Origin: Acanthaster planci
Lineage: Eukaryota; Echinodermata; Asteroidea; Valvatida; Acanthasteridae
Reading direction: 5' to 3'
Length of the DNA stretch: 64,000 nucleotides
Assembly: GCF_001949145.1 (NCBI RefSeq)
Contig: NW_019091534.1
Location: forward strand, 279,844-343,843
This document shows, one piece after another, positions 33,319-46,502 of the stretch (within the stretch, counting starts at the first letter, position 1; every line of letters begins with the position of its first letter). The notes under the pieces are model-generated. The model had not been told where the DNA came from, searched no databases, and saw only the letters and a program-made list of their open reading frames with translations. The translations under genes were made by a program, and so were the position numbers.

Positions 33319-34255
33319 TAATGTGATAGAAAGTGATTCGGTGGAATGAGGCTTATGAAACCGGGGGGCTCAATATGAACCTTATCTTTGACTTCAACTT
33401 CGACTCCACACCTCCCAAGACCCATTCTCGATTGAGGTTCACATTCTCCTTCAAATCCTATAATGCGACATCAAACACTGGAGGTTTTCTGATATGAAGA
33501 TGTGGTCTGGGATGGAGAGAGAAAAAAATCACCTAACTTTTGCCAACTTTTGAGAAAAACCACCCTTAAAAAGAGAAAGAGACCAGTGCCTTGTGCATAA
33601 ATGGGGCATATATCATATCATGAGACCTCTTGAAATTTCAATTCAAAAATACTTCACATTATTCATTCACGAATAGGTCCCCCTATTTTGGTTAAAAAAT
33701 GGCTTTTTGTATCCAAACTCTTACTGCTTTGGTTGGTGCAGTAAAAACCTTTGTGTGCCAGCTAAGTTGACTGTTTGTGTGCTCTTTTTTCTCAACACGA
33801 AGCAAAAGTTAAGTAGAATACTCATCTACATCTAGTTCTGAGAAAAATGAGTCATGAGGCCCTTTCATCAGTAATTCTCTTTCAGTTTGAAGTAGGAGCA
33901 AACAATGCGCTCTGTTTTGATGAGTATCACTCATTATGATTTCCTGATGGCATTTTGCGACATTGTTAAGGATGACAATGTTGAAGGGTCCTTCCAATTT
34001 CCATAGTACAAGACTATTAAAGGTCTGTAACTCAAGAGGCTTTTGTAACTTCTGCCTCATTTTCACAGAGCATGTCACAATTAAGAGGGCAACTGAAAGA
34101 CAACTCATTGCAACTGTACCTCAAACTCGGCAGGGACCGTAGAAAATACTCAAAGCATAATGAGCATGCATACACATGGACAGACAAGGAGGTCTGGATG
34201 CAACCAGAAAATGACAATTTAATAGAGATCTTAGACAAGGAGCTTGAAGGGAATA
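33319..34255. other. Convergent intergenic region between SLC10A and GRL
   Basis: It matches 15,098-16,262 of the distal unit. A possible tiny GRL terminal exon lies on the - strand at 34,092-34,081, where CTTTCAG precedes a three-codon tail and a stop. It is not conserved in the distal copy and remains speculative. Confidence 0.35.
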
Positions 34256-34460
34256 GGGTTTAGTGGTTGGGTAATTTGAAGGCTCAGGGGCTCGAATCCA
34301 GCTGCTGGTCGTATGTTGATGAGGCCTTGGGCGAGCCACTTGACCCTTACTTGCCTCTCTTCATCCAGGAGAACAAATGGGTATTGGCATTAGCTGAGGA
34401 GTGATCCGAGATGGACTGGCATCGATCACATCGGCCGAGGCAAGGGAGGGGGCCATACTC
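34256..34460 (+). mobile_element. tRNA-SINE fragment, proximal copy
   Basis: Counterpart of 16,265-16,470, with B-box-like GGGGCTCGAATCC and tail CTTGGGCGAGCCACTTGACC. It was inherited through the duplication. Confidence 0.6.
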
Positions 34461-34657
34461 ACAGTTGTCTGAAGGCAAGTAAAACTGCAGGCAGTGGCAT
34501 GACCAGAAGACAACGGTGGAATGTTGGCGTGTGGATTATTTATTACCTCTGAACACCAGCCAGAGTCGCAGCAGCTTGAGACAGACACATTACTCGTTCC
34601 GATGAGGGAAAAGCACCACGTGCAGGGCTGGGTGGCCTAACGGGCGAAGACCTTTAC

Positions 34658-37600
34658 CTGAAGGAGTATCACAACGACGAGCAGCAAGACAAAGCTGAGG
34701 GGCCAGAGCAGGGAGGAACTGATGGGTATGCGACACAGCCTGGCCTGCAAGGACAATGAGACAGCAACATATAGTCATATCCGACATTTAAGGACTCTTA
34801 TGTAAATGAAAGGGCTTTTACTTCACCTGTCTTCATACAGCAATCTCAGCAGTAGCTATAAGGACCCTGTGGGATCCAAGGGGGGGCCATGTCCCCCTCC
34901 AAAAAAAGGAGCCCCCGTATTTTTGTGTTAGACATTTTTTTTTCCATTTCCCTTCCTTTCAAAAGTGTCTAAAAAGGTCCAATAATGCAGCCTTATCCCT
35001 CATAAAGGCAAAACAAGGTTAAATCAGAATGTCCAAAATTATGGTTCTAGATCCACCCTTGTGTAGCTTCTGTAAATGTGATCCCTCTCTGGCCAAAGTT
35101 AAAGCTCGCAAAATGCACGAAAAAACTTTCAAGTGTGGATGTGAAGCCTACTATGCATTACTAGCTTTTGTTTTGGCTGTCAGATCTTCATAGCATGTAC
35201 TCTTTGTGTTTCTTAGTGCAAGTGTGGTCTATGTTACTGTCCACCAACTGTGATATCTTCAGAGAACACTTGACAAAAGAACTTTTTTTTTAATGTTTCA
35301 GATGTTTTAATGTAAAAGCAAAAAGACTCCCCTGAATTCGACTAGTGACAGAGGACGCTCTTCTCCAATTATTGAGACTGCCTTAGCCTAACAATGTTTT
35401 CTTTTCTCGGAACAAAACTGTTCCCACCCATTCACAAAACTGTCATCTCAAGCTTGAATAAGAAGGTATACGGTTGAATCGTGAAAAAAAAATTGAAATT
35501 TTCTCCACTTTGAAGAAACACTTCAGGTTTGCTAATCTTTTCCAGCTCAGTTACAGGCTCAATTAACCAGGGGGATAGCACTATCAAAGAGTAACCATAA
35601 TGACACACTCTTCAGATACCTTTTGTAGTCAGCAAACCACTTTGAAGTTGCAGTCTGGAGTTTACTTCAATTGCATTTGACGAAGTGGCTTATTGACGAG
35701 AAAGAAAGCTACCGCAAAACTTGCATTTTGCCTAGTCTAAATTTGTACGCAGTTGGTAATTTCATTGTTACAGGTCAGGGAATTCCTAGATTGCCATTTC
35801 TTCACCTTGATGTTTAGTGTTGTAAGGTACAGCAGAAATGAGTCCAATGCATCCCGTGACATCTCGTGATAGCCCAACGGTCTGGCCCTCACCTCGTGAC
35901 CCAGACGTTTCAGCTGGTTACAGGCAGCAGTCACCCTCCCGGCCTGTAGGGTGGAAGATGACAGTCCAAAAAAGAAAAAAAACTAGTGTGCACTATGTCT
36001 CTGGAACATTCATAAGAACAATGACTCTTTTCGCTGATGTGACAACACAGCAGGTGTGTGCCAACACACACAAGTCTGCTTGGACAACAAAAATGACCAG
36101 CACAGAACAAAAATAATGCCATTTGGCCGACAGTTTTTTCTTGTCGTATGATTTTGTTAAGAGTTGATTTTATTCTGTCACATCCCATTGACAAATACAT
36201 GTACATGTACATGCACAGGTATGCCTGGATCCATCCAGGCAAATATCAGGCAAAACTATCGGACAATGCCAAACCTACATCTGCTTCTAAAGTTTAAAAG
36301 GAACAAGGTCCAATGCATACCAGACTGGATGATACCATGGTATTCATGACAATCCCATTATGTCCAGCACATTGCAACATGATCAAGTGAGCACTCCCAC
36401 AACATGTTCACAAGAGGTTATAATACCTGCATAAACCCTCTTTCTGGCTTATTCATTACAAAGTAGCACCCTTCATGCTGGCCGTGCTTACTGAGAGCTT
36501 TATTAAGAGTAAACTTTCTGAAAGCACCAAGTATGCTTCCTGATTGACATTAGTGAAGAACGGCTGACCAAATGTTTATCATTAAAAGAGCGGGGTTATT
36601 TTAGACCTCTCACAGCTGGGGGGGGGCAGATTCTGTCCACCAATAACTTGGCTGTCCAATTGCCCAATTTTAACTTGGCATGTATATAAAGGCACTTCTT
36701 ACCCAAACATTGTAAATCTAACGCTTTGCTGTTAAGATCGCTTGAAGTCCAAGGCCAATGGAAAAGTACATGTGAGTACACGTCTTGGAAAATGTTGCAT
36801 TTTCACGTAATTGGTGTCATAATTACTGCAAAGAGTTACTAAGAAAACTCCTAAATACTCGACTCATGGAACAAAAAGTACTGCAGCAATAAAGGAAAAA
36901 ATGTTAAGGGGGTGGAATCTGCCCCTTGCCCCCCCCCGACTCTTTTGGAGTGAAATCTATTTTTTCTTAAACACTGAATTTCATCAACTGTCAACTCCAC
37001 ACATGAGTCTGGAATCTGTTACCTGCGTGAGGCTGATGGCTATGAAGACGACACCAACAACTGCTCCTGTTAGGTATGATGCTGACATGACAGGCTCTAA
37101 CCTGCTTAGCGTACCACTGGATACAGCAAGAACAACTGTGTGGGAGAGGGAGGGGTGACAGAGAGAAGCTGAATAAATAGAAAACCTCCGTAGGAAAATA
37201 AATCTCCTTTTAAACAGCCAGGCCTGTGTTTTGGTGCAAAAGGTGAACAAGTCACCTACTGTCAGTTACCAAGGTAACGGGTCTGCTCCAAAAGCAATGA
37301 ACCGTTCCCAAAGGTTTTGGCCGGTAGGGCATTTTGGCTGACTACTCATTGTGTGATGTACATGTAGATCCATCGCCATGGCAAACTGATGTTCAACATG
37401 GTACATTACATTTGAATATTCCATGGGCCCTGTACTGTGCATAAATGACGGAGGTATGGCATAGCGTGCCAAGCCACGGCATCAACAATTCCTGTACAGA
37501 GACTGTGTGTGTATGCTACTAGACCAACAACAAATGATTCTCATCCAACAGCCAAGCCCATGTGCACAAATGCCACTGCACTGGAAGTAATCCATTCTCC

Positions 37601-40600
37601 ATTGAGTGTATAATCAATGAGATGTGATTTTTTTTCAAGAACAGGCTCCCCAAATGTCACCTCAGTGGCGTAATGGGGGGGCATGGCAGCACAAGTCCTC
37701 CCCCTAAAAACAAATTGGAGATGGGTCTACCACCAAACCCATTCAATGCCCAGAAACTGAGAGTCCCTAGTGCCTCCCCCTCTACAAAATGTTCCCCAGT
37801 TAGACTACTGTGCCACTTTTCAACTTCACTTTTAACATCTTGCACACTGTGCTGTACATAATCAACCTGTCTTCACATGTTCACGTTTGCTGACAAGACC
37901 TTTATAAAAGCAAGATTTGTCCATATAGAAATCCTTTCACAAAAATGTGTTTTGAAGCTTTGTGTGTGAACAGCTGACAAGGAAAACTCTTCAGTTTTTC
38001 TCAAGTAATGTACAATGAACACTGGTAATGAACGCACATTTAAAGTGACTTCACCTAAGCAACATGGTCTTCCCACATACATGCACATGTATCTCAAGCA
38101 ATAGGTTTTGGAACATGAAGTCTTTACAGATCAGGTCTGAACCCAGTGTACATCAATTTTCAAGAAAATGTTAGAGCTGCCTTACATGCATCTGCATTGC
38201 TCTGAATAATGAAACAGAAAAAGAAGAAAGACTGTTCCGATTCATCGTGCCAAGTTGTACATGTATTAGCAGCATTACTTAACTGTAGTCCAGTACTTCT
38301 TGGGGTCCCCTCAAGTTACATTACAGTGGCTCAGGGCTTCAACCTGACTATCAAGACAGCAGGGTCTGATTTGTTTTGAGTAAACAGGCTTTGGGAAGCA
38401 GGCAGGAAATTAAATATGTAAAAAACTTGCTGAAAAATGTCCAGAGGACTTTGCCTTAAAGTCTTATTCTAAGTTCAAGTCCTTTTGCCAACTTTACTTT
38501 TCTCATCAACTTATAAATGCGTTGGAATTCTCATATTCCTTCCTTAAGCCTGTTCATACATGAAATGAATGTGTAGCTTTGTGTCCATCTTTTGTAAACT
38601 CGAAGAACAAATGTTTGATCTGCCACCACAATTTTGCATTTGTGTTCACGTTTGCATCAACTATGAACCGGCCTCACGTACATTCAAAGTGTTCAGCCAA
38701 AATAAACACAGCCTTAGTGCATGTACACAGGTACAACTGTACCAACTCACATTAATGTTCACTTGGGGACTCCAGAGAGTGCTGCACTACACGGTCAAAA
38801 ATAACATCATGGGAACCAATCTTGTGCGGTGGACATGATTGCAAAAATAACGGAAACAAAAGTACAGTGTGCATGGAAAGCGCTACTGGTTCCTACACAA
38901 TGAGCACAAGAAAAAACATACAGAGGACAGCATCCAAGCCCAAGATGACAATGAGGAGCGACATGCAGGAAGCAGTGTGACCATTGACAACCTTGAGCAG
39001 TTTGGCCGCTTCATTCACCATCTGGCAGAGTGGAAGGCATAAAAATGACCGGTCACATCAAGTAAAATTACCACTACGCGAGTATATGTAGAAGGGCCAG
39101 TAACTGACGTGATGGATAAATGTTGTCAAACCTGGGCATGACGTACATGGTACTGCTTGGTCATAAGATTGCTGACTACCAATATCGACAAGATGAGGGA
39201 TTTTAATTGGGGATTTTAGTACAGTGTCCTTGAGTCAGGTGCTGCAATGCATTCTCCGTGCCCATGAGCATGTGCGTAAAGCACGTTGCCCATGTCTATT
39301 TGTACCATGCGTGCACTTACACATCACTGATTTCTGGAATTTAATCTTGAAATGGACAAGGCCCTGTGGATAGTTTACTACAGAAATTAAACATTCACGA
39401 GGACATCTATGAGTAATCATCAAACAGAGGAGTTTTCCTGACGAGCGAAAAAATGAAAAAAAAAAACTGTGCGCAGGTTCACACCATTTAAAAGCAAATA
39501 AATTGTGACAGGCAGACAGGCACAATACAACTTTATAATAATTTTTTTTTCCATGTCTACAATTACAACAATTTGCTACACATACACACGACCATGCAAC
39601 AGTCCTTCAATTGAAGAATGCCAAGCCATGCTCTACCCCACTTGCCCTGCTTGCTGATACAGTAACCATGCACTGAACATTTCCTACTTTTCAATTTGCT
39701 TCAATAAACTTTCAAATACTCTTGAGGCAATCTTGATTTTTATCCCAAAACCTGTACATTTCATCTCCATTTGGAAAGAGGCACACTGTCTCTGAACTTT
39801 CTGAATGTCATAGTTTCCAACTCTAGTCAAATTTGAAAGTTTCAACTGGCAAAAATGCTGGCTAAAGCAGAGCCCCGGCTGAGGAGATTGAGTGCAAGGA
39901 GCTCACCGATATTGCCGTGTCCGGCAAGCGGATGCTGGCATCCTCTATCCTCTCAGACAGGCCCAGCAGTAGGTAGATCATGAGCTGGCTCTGGGTGGTG
40001 TAGTTGGTCAGCATGGCTGTGTAGGACAGGTACAATATGACAAAGCCTGCTGTCATCAACACTGTCAACACGATGTTTCCTACATGGCTGCGGAAGAGAA
40101 TTATCAATGTCCGAGTACTCATACTTGTACTGGAGTACAACTAAAGAACTAATTGGTACTTGGATTACAACTAAAGTACTACTAGTCAGTACTTGGCCTA
40201 GTACTCCATTTTCAGTGCAAAAGAGACAAAATATTCCATCTCATATCATACTTGGATTTGGCCCCAAACTTGGTATTTTACACTAAGTACTTGAATCCTG
40301 AACTCATAAAAACAATCGTCAAATATTTTCTGTTTTTGATGCTAAAACTTCAGAGGTAAAATTTCTTGTGCACTGCATGCCACATGTATCATTTATCGAT
40401 TCTCTGAGGGCCTTCCTTCATCTGGACTTCCTCATCTGGGGTTAGAAACTGTAGCCAAAAGGTGTAGCTGAAAATCAAGATCACAGCAGTCATAATATTG
40501 GAACCAAATTTTTATCATCCAAACTGGGGCACTTGGAACTTGTCTGGCTCACCACATCTGCAGAAAGGTAAAGTAGATGCCATCCAGGGTCATGTACTCA

Positions 40601-43600
40601 GAAACTGTGAATAGGACTGGTAACCCGCAGGCCAGGAACATCCACAGTATGCCGAGGTAGTAGAACCTAGCCAACGACTTCACCAGCCCACTATGTGACC
40701 GGTACCCGACGAAATATCTGGATGAGCACTGCAGGGACACCTAAATGGGGGAAAAGAAAGAAGTAGCTCAAAGAAAGGTCATGGAAAGACAGAACAAAAA
40801 AACCAGAGGCAAAAGAATAAAAAACACGATCATATACATGTAGTTTTTAACCCCTTCACGTCAGGATTATTTTGACATCGACTGCTTGGCTGTGGCATGC
40901 CACGAATGGAGGGCTTTGTCCATCAGCAGGCCCCATTGAACCAGCAGCTGCATGGTGACTAGACCGTATGTGTGGTATACACTAATCCTCACAAAATGTT
41001 GCAGTAGTAGCAGTCCTCCGTAGCGAAGGGGTTAAACACACACCAGTAACAGCCTATGTGAGACATAAAAACACATTAATCAAACGGGGAAAGTCTGTGA
41101 CCAGTATTTCCTCCTTGGTTAGAAATCTATGCAAGCAACCCAAAAAAGTTATATTGTACGTGTACTTGTCAACAAGCATGCATAGCTGTAGTTTGAATGA
41201 CAGACCCGAGACTTTCATATTGTAATAAAGATGTTATTCAGTTTTGCCATCAAAATGGAGGGAACAAACTCTACCTGTTGGCTGATTCTTAATTTTTATT
41301 TTAAAACAAATCATTTTCCAATTAAAGCCACCACAATAACACAGAGGAAGAATGGACTGCAGAGAACTCAAAGCATGGCAAAAATATCAAGCCGTTAGGG
41401 GAATGCTGCTGGAATGACAGTAACTTACTGACGCCTTTTGTGCTATGCAATAAAAAATTATCACAGTGCATATGTTTTAGGTCTCAGATGAGACGAGGGA
41501 AGGTCTTTTCAAAATTCATTCCCTTTGGAAACACGGACTTGTCAAATTACATCAAACCCCACACTCATTCATTGGACAATTTATCATTTTCATGATAAAC
41601 CATGATCAAGCAAAAGAATAACCTGCTGAGCACATTTTGCAAGTAGGAAAGCTGTCAAATGCATTGGAAATCATAGAGAACATGCACAAAGATCTAAACA
41701 GGCTTCAGCAATGTGAGAGGGCTCTGACCTATAATTTGATGGAAATATCAAATATGAAGGAAATATTCCCATATGAGTGTTCTATTCTCATCCATATTTT
41801 TATCATTATCATGATCCCCGCACATTGTAATTTTTGTCCTCAGACCTCTAGAGTCTGTACATGTAAGACTGGTTCCCGGACCAAATTATTCAAACTTTTT
41901 TGAAAGAGTGCCAACACAATGGCAAGAATTCCTCCTTTTTCTAATAATTTGGAACTGGTTGAAGTATCTCAAAGACATTGTATTGATTTCTTGTGCTGTC
42001 GTCGATAGCTGTGAATGCTGAGCATGTCGAAATTGCTAAGTCGCACAAATCCCAACATGTACAGTATCATAATTTGAAGAAAGTTCATTTTTTCTTGGCA
42101 TTTCGGGCATTCTGATCTCTGATTTCACATATCTTTCATGATGCTCACAGTTTACACACTAAAGAATGAGTGCATCTCACAACAGAGAGAACATCCTCAA
42201 CATTACATCACACTCTATTTTTGGGAACGATGGCTACCTGCCATTATGTTACTTATACAGCACAGAACAAGCCTAGTCTTTAGCCAGAAGTTTTTTGTGG
42301 CATTCAGCACACAATCTTCAACAAGACACACAACTCTCATAACATTTGAAACAGTTCATGCAGGAATTTCAGTGGAGGCAGCCCCGTCAACGGACACGCC
42401 TTGGTCCCTCATCACCTTCTCTATCATTGCTGGCAGTTGCTCGCCCTCCATGAATCGGTTGAGAACAAGCGTGTACAGGTAGAAGACCAGGTTCAGCAGG
42501 CCTGGCAGGATGTAGACACCCACCACCGACTTCTGACACCTCAGAGGAAGGATGGATGGTGGCTGGATTTCCTGTGATAAGCAGTACCTTCGCATAGAGT
42601 CACTGAAGTTTTTCTATCAAAGGAAAAGGAAGTGTTGAAATAAAAGAGAACATAAATTGGAAAATACTGTTGAAAGGAACAGTACAAATGACAACAGTTC
42701 CACACCTCGAGAAGTTAAAATTGCTTAATCACACTTTATCCCCTTAAAGGGACCATACAAACATATGCTTCCTTCCTCAGCTTAGTTTGCTTATCATTGA
42801 TCGCCAGCAAGCTTTTGTGATGGAAACAAGACGTCTGATGAAATTTGTTTGTTATTCAATGATCTTACAATGTATGTTATCAAATATGCAGTAGCCTTTT
42901 TCAAGTAGTGAAACTTCCTCTCCTCCTGTAGAAAAATTCTAGTGTCATTTTTGCAACCGGGGTTTTTAAAAGAATGTGAAATCCATGAAGATGAAGCCCC
43001 TGCTGAACTAAAGGCCACCGTGATATCGATGGTCATTAGCTTGCAAAAGTGTTTTAAAGCCAGATTCACAAACTTAAACGCTGATTTTATTCTGTCACAG
43101 CAATTCATCACAGCAATTCATCACCTAACCAAAAGTTCAGTTGATATTTGAATAGTGTAGAATTCAGTATAGTTTAATGGTGTCAATACAAATCAGTTTA
43201 TGATATTAGGGATTGGTACTGGCTTCTGAGGACATTAAATGATGATGTTTGCCAATACATACATAGGTGGAGTGCATAAATCTTCAGGAAAACCCTACAA
43301 GAAATATTTTAAACGGTTTATGTTGCATTCTATGTTGGCAACATGCAGTGCGATGTCTCCACGTGAGACAATGGCATTCACAAGTAACGAACACTGGCTG
43401 CGGCTCTTCACCGCTGCCTCTTTTGATCAAAATTCAAAGCCACAGTCGCAGGAGACAGGACCGGATTGTGGCTAACCCTGTCATGCACCACTCCATACAA
43501 TCCCATGCTTTAACTTAATTGACACACCGGCAGCGCAGGGTGAACATACATGGAAAGTCTTCCACTCACAAAACTGAGCCTTATGAGTTAAATTTGAATA

Positions 43601-45688
43601 CAATCTGGTACAATGAGTTCTATACATGTAAATTCATGTGACCAATTTGAATTCTCCATGCTAAAGACACTGTTGCTATACAATGTACCTCGTGATTCAG
43701 GGCAATCTTTTGCTTAGTTACATGTACAGTACATAAGAGATGTTTTGCACCATTACACTGTTTTCAATGGATAAGAAGGGCACAAAGGAACCAGTCCATT
43801 CCAGAGCTGGTGGTTGCCATGCAAAAGCTTACCCCAGTTATTAGATCCCAGTACATGTATAGCAACAGTGTCTGTAGTAGGGAGAATTCAAATTGTTATG
43901 TTTATGTGCATTAAACTCAGTGTACCGGATTTTATTCAAATTTAACTCACAAAAGGCTTATTGCTCTTTGTGTTCATTAACCTCATTTTCAATTTTTATT
44001 TGACTATTTTTATCTGCATTTTGGAGACTTTCTGAGTTTTTTTATGCTACTGTGAATTTCCACATTCAGGAGCAAAACACTGATGTAATCTGAGGCATGA
44101 AACCCCAATGTTCCATTTGATTTGTGCACAAATAATTGCTCGTTGGTTTTTTCATTTCACTATAGAAGATTTTCAGTTACTTTGGCAATTCAATGCTGTT
44201 GCAATTAGCTGGTGAGCAAACTTTTCTCAGAAATGTTTTCAGAGAGCAAATCTGGGGTACAAAATTTGAACATGAAAACATGCAGACTGAACAGTGTCTT
44301 CCTGGATTTATATCACACTGACAGTTCTAGGAAAAGATTGGTCAATTTTGAATGTTCCAAAAAAGTGCACTTAACAGTTTACTTTACTCCAAAAGATTTT
44401 GAACAATTTTTATACACTGAAGAAGAGTTTAAACATGCACAACGAGCAATTCTAAGAAAAATTCAATACACATTCCATAAACAGGTGATGAACAGACGAA
44501 TATAAACCAGCCCTAGACACTATTAAGCCCCAGCCAGACACTTAGCCAGCACCACAGTAATAGACCAACTGTCAATCAAACCTTTCCACATTTACCCTCC
44601 CAATTTGGAGTACATCTACATGTATGTCCACAAAGAGTCCTATTTTGCAAGAGAACCATCACACTTCCACCCAAGCATAAACATACTTTTACATTTCGTT
44701 TGAGCATTATGGACCTGCAGGTAGTGTCAGTATCCGGTATACATGTATATGGGAAGTGCTTGTGTATAAAAGCCTGACGAGATAAAAACAAATCTGGAGC
44801 CCAAGGACGATGACATTGTAACCCCTTCATGTCAGAAAAGGTGTAAACATGCACCGATATTTCTATGCAGTAACTTGGAGGGTGTTCAAGCACAATGTGG
44901 AGAATTCTGCATGCATTACCAGGTGTTACTCCTACCCACACTGGAGTGATTCCCTTTGAGCTTATACAAACCACAGAGGCTAAAAGAAGTCAGTGGAGAC
45001 TTATTGTCACGCCCATTTAGACTTCCTGTGGCCATCATCCAGTGCCAGGTACCGGTACTGTACATAGCAAATATTCACTAGCAACAGGGGGGGGAGAGAT
45101 GGAGCTAGAAGGGCCACTGCCTTCCTGGCCTCCCCCTTCCTTTTTGACTTGCGGGTAATCCCCCCCTTTTNNNNNNNNNNNNNNNNNNNNNNNNCAGAAG
45201 GTCTACCAAAGGCTGATGCCTGATGGGCTCACAAATGGCCCCCACCCCACTTTGAAAATACATGTAATTCCGCTGCCATTGCAAATATTGCTCTGTGATT
45301 CTGTCCTGAGTTTTAAAATACATGTAAGCAATGATGTATAAAGGTTACTTGTAGTACATGTATCCTGCCAGTTTAAAAAGTCAGGGATTTTTTACTGAAA
45401 TTACATGTATACTAAGGGCAAGTTTGTGACAAGGCGAGCACATTTCTGGCCTCAATTTTAATGCCCTTTTCAGACACAGAATGTCCGAGAAACTTATTTC
45501 GATTTTACCTTTTGGGAGGATTCAGTATTGATCATGTAACACGAGGCATACTGCAAGAAGAATGCTGTCAGCAGTAAAGCCACTATCAGGGCAGGGTAGA
45601 GGAAATTGACAACCTTCCACAGCATCTTCAGCTGCAAGGTACTGCCGTCTTGGTAAGGCATCAACTGGACAACAGGCTGCCAACCAAT
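34658..45688 (-). CDS. Gustatory-receptor-like (GRL) seven-transmembrane protein, core exons
   Basis: Eight exons join in consistent phases on the - strand: 45,688-45,509; 42,613-42,416; 40,740-40,553; 40,087-39,907; 39,021-38,922; 37,135-37,023; 35,943-35,806; 34,744-34,658. All have GT-AG boundaries. Each of the first six carries one hydrophobic helix (for example SVVGVYILPGLLNLVFYLY and MSLLIVILGLDAVL). The seventh is a loop (HEMSRDALDSFLLYLTTLNI). The last holds SFVLLLVVVILLQ, which resembles the TYhhhhhQF terminus of the insect Or/Gr superfamily. GRL genes of this superfamily are known in echinoderms and other invertebrates; members with inverted topology form ion channels in insects, while roles outside arthropods are mostly unknown. 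The real N terminus and last few codons are uncertain: reading through the last donor adds six codons to a stop. Confidence 0.75.
40846..41036. mobile_element. Small MITE with TTTAACCCCTTC ends
   Basis: About 190 bp is bounded by TTTAACCCCTTCACG and TAGCGAAGGGGTTAAA. It lies in the GRL intron between the exons at 42,416 and 40,740. No coding frame is present. Confidence 0.7.
41037..42415. other. GRL intron
   Basis: AT-rich non-coding DNA between GRL exons. No additional exon or element is recognised. Confidence 0.5.
42614..45508. other. GRL intron, 2.9 kb
   Basis: It contains a 24-N gap and a + strand open frame at 44,212-44,505 without a recognisable domain. CCCCTTCATGTCAG near 44,822 resembles one end of the MITE at 40,846. 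TACATGTA motifs start to become frequent here. Confidence 0.45.
45171..45194. other. Assembly gap (24 N)
   Basis: A short run of unknown bases inside a GRL intron, next to a C/T-rich stretch. Confidence 0.99.
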
Positions 45689-46322
45689 CTGGAGAGCATA
45701 AACGGTGGAAAAAGAACTTTGTTTCTCAATGACACGAAACTCTGAAAAATCACTGACCAGAAGTAAATCCAGAGGCAGACATCCCCCCCCACTGCAATTT
45801 TTGTTTAGGGAGAGGGGCGAGAGTGAGAGATCGGTAACTTTTCTTTTGCTCTGCTTTTTAAAAAATTGTACACACATGTAGTCAATATAATCAGTTTAAC
45901 TTTAAAGGTAGAAATTATTAAAAAGCCCAACTTGCAAGGGTGGATCTTAAACCAAATTTTCAGAGGGGTTTTACAGGCTTTTCAGGAAGAGAAATGAAAA
46001 AGACCAAATCAAATAGGCCTCTCATCTTACCGTACTTTTACCATCCCCTCTTGCCTGTTTGTATTTAACCACCATTTGGGGTGCACCCCCCTTTGGTAAA
46101 TGATGGGTGGCGACCACCAGCCTGGACTGATGCATGATGAATGGATTGGTTTTTCATTATCTGCATGATTGCGCTGCATTTCTGTACACTATGATATTAA
46201 TAGAGGGTTCAACTATTTTCTGAACTTTTTTATTAAATTTATCTGTTGCGGTCACAGTTCCTTTCATGTAAAACACCCTCACATACTGTAGATGTACACC
46301 GCGTTACGTACAGTGTGCTTAC

Positions 46323-46433
46323 CAAAATTTGCAACCATTGATGGGGCTTGGAGAGGCCAGCTCGCTTAGCTGACAGCTCAGCTCTTTTCGCTGGGTCGGA
46401 AATGCAGGACTCTGAAAAGCCACGACTTCCTTC
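46323..46433 (-). CDS. Candidate GRL exon upstream of TM1, 37 codons
   Basis: On the - strand an acceptor (TTCTTGGAACTTCCAG) opens a 111-nt frame ending at an excellent donor (TTTTG then GTAAGC). Both boundaries are phase 0, matching the next exon at 45,688. The peptide is hydrophilic (ISDPAKRAELSAKRAGL, ending HQWLQIL), as expected of the cytoplasmic N-terminal region of Gr-family proteins. An in-frame ATG at 46,502 would allow it to be the first coding exon without the acceptor. No second copy exists to test conservation. Confidence 0.4.
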
Positions 46434-46502
46434 CTGGAAGTTCCAAGAAATCACAATACAAGTTTCCAGTGCAAATGGGAAATCTACATGTAAAATGTGC
46501 AT

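Larger units (their letters stand above)
22930..39290. repeat. Proximal unit of the tandem segmental duplication
   Basis: This is the partner of 1-22,695 in the same orientation. It keeps the functional GRL 3' exons that join to single-copy upstream exons beyond 39,290. That suggests this unit is in the ancestral position, or at least is the one still attached to the gene. It lacks almost all insertions of the distal unit but has its own Tc1-like insert at 32,300-33,318 and extra sequence at 25,850-26,575 and 29,171-29,385. Confidence 0.9.

Noticed and set aside
44212-44505. 97-codon + strand open frame in a GRL intron
   Set aside because: No recognisable domain, poor start context, AT-rich composition, no second copy and no splice partner.
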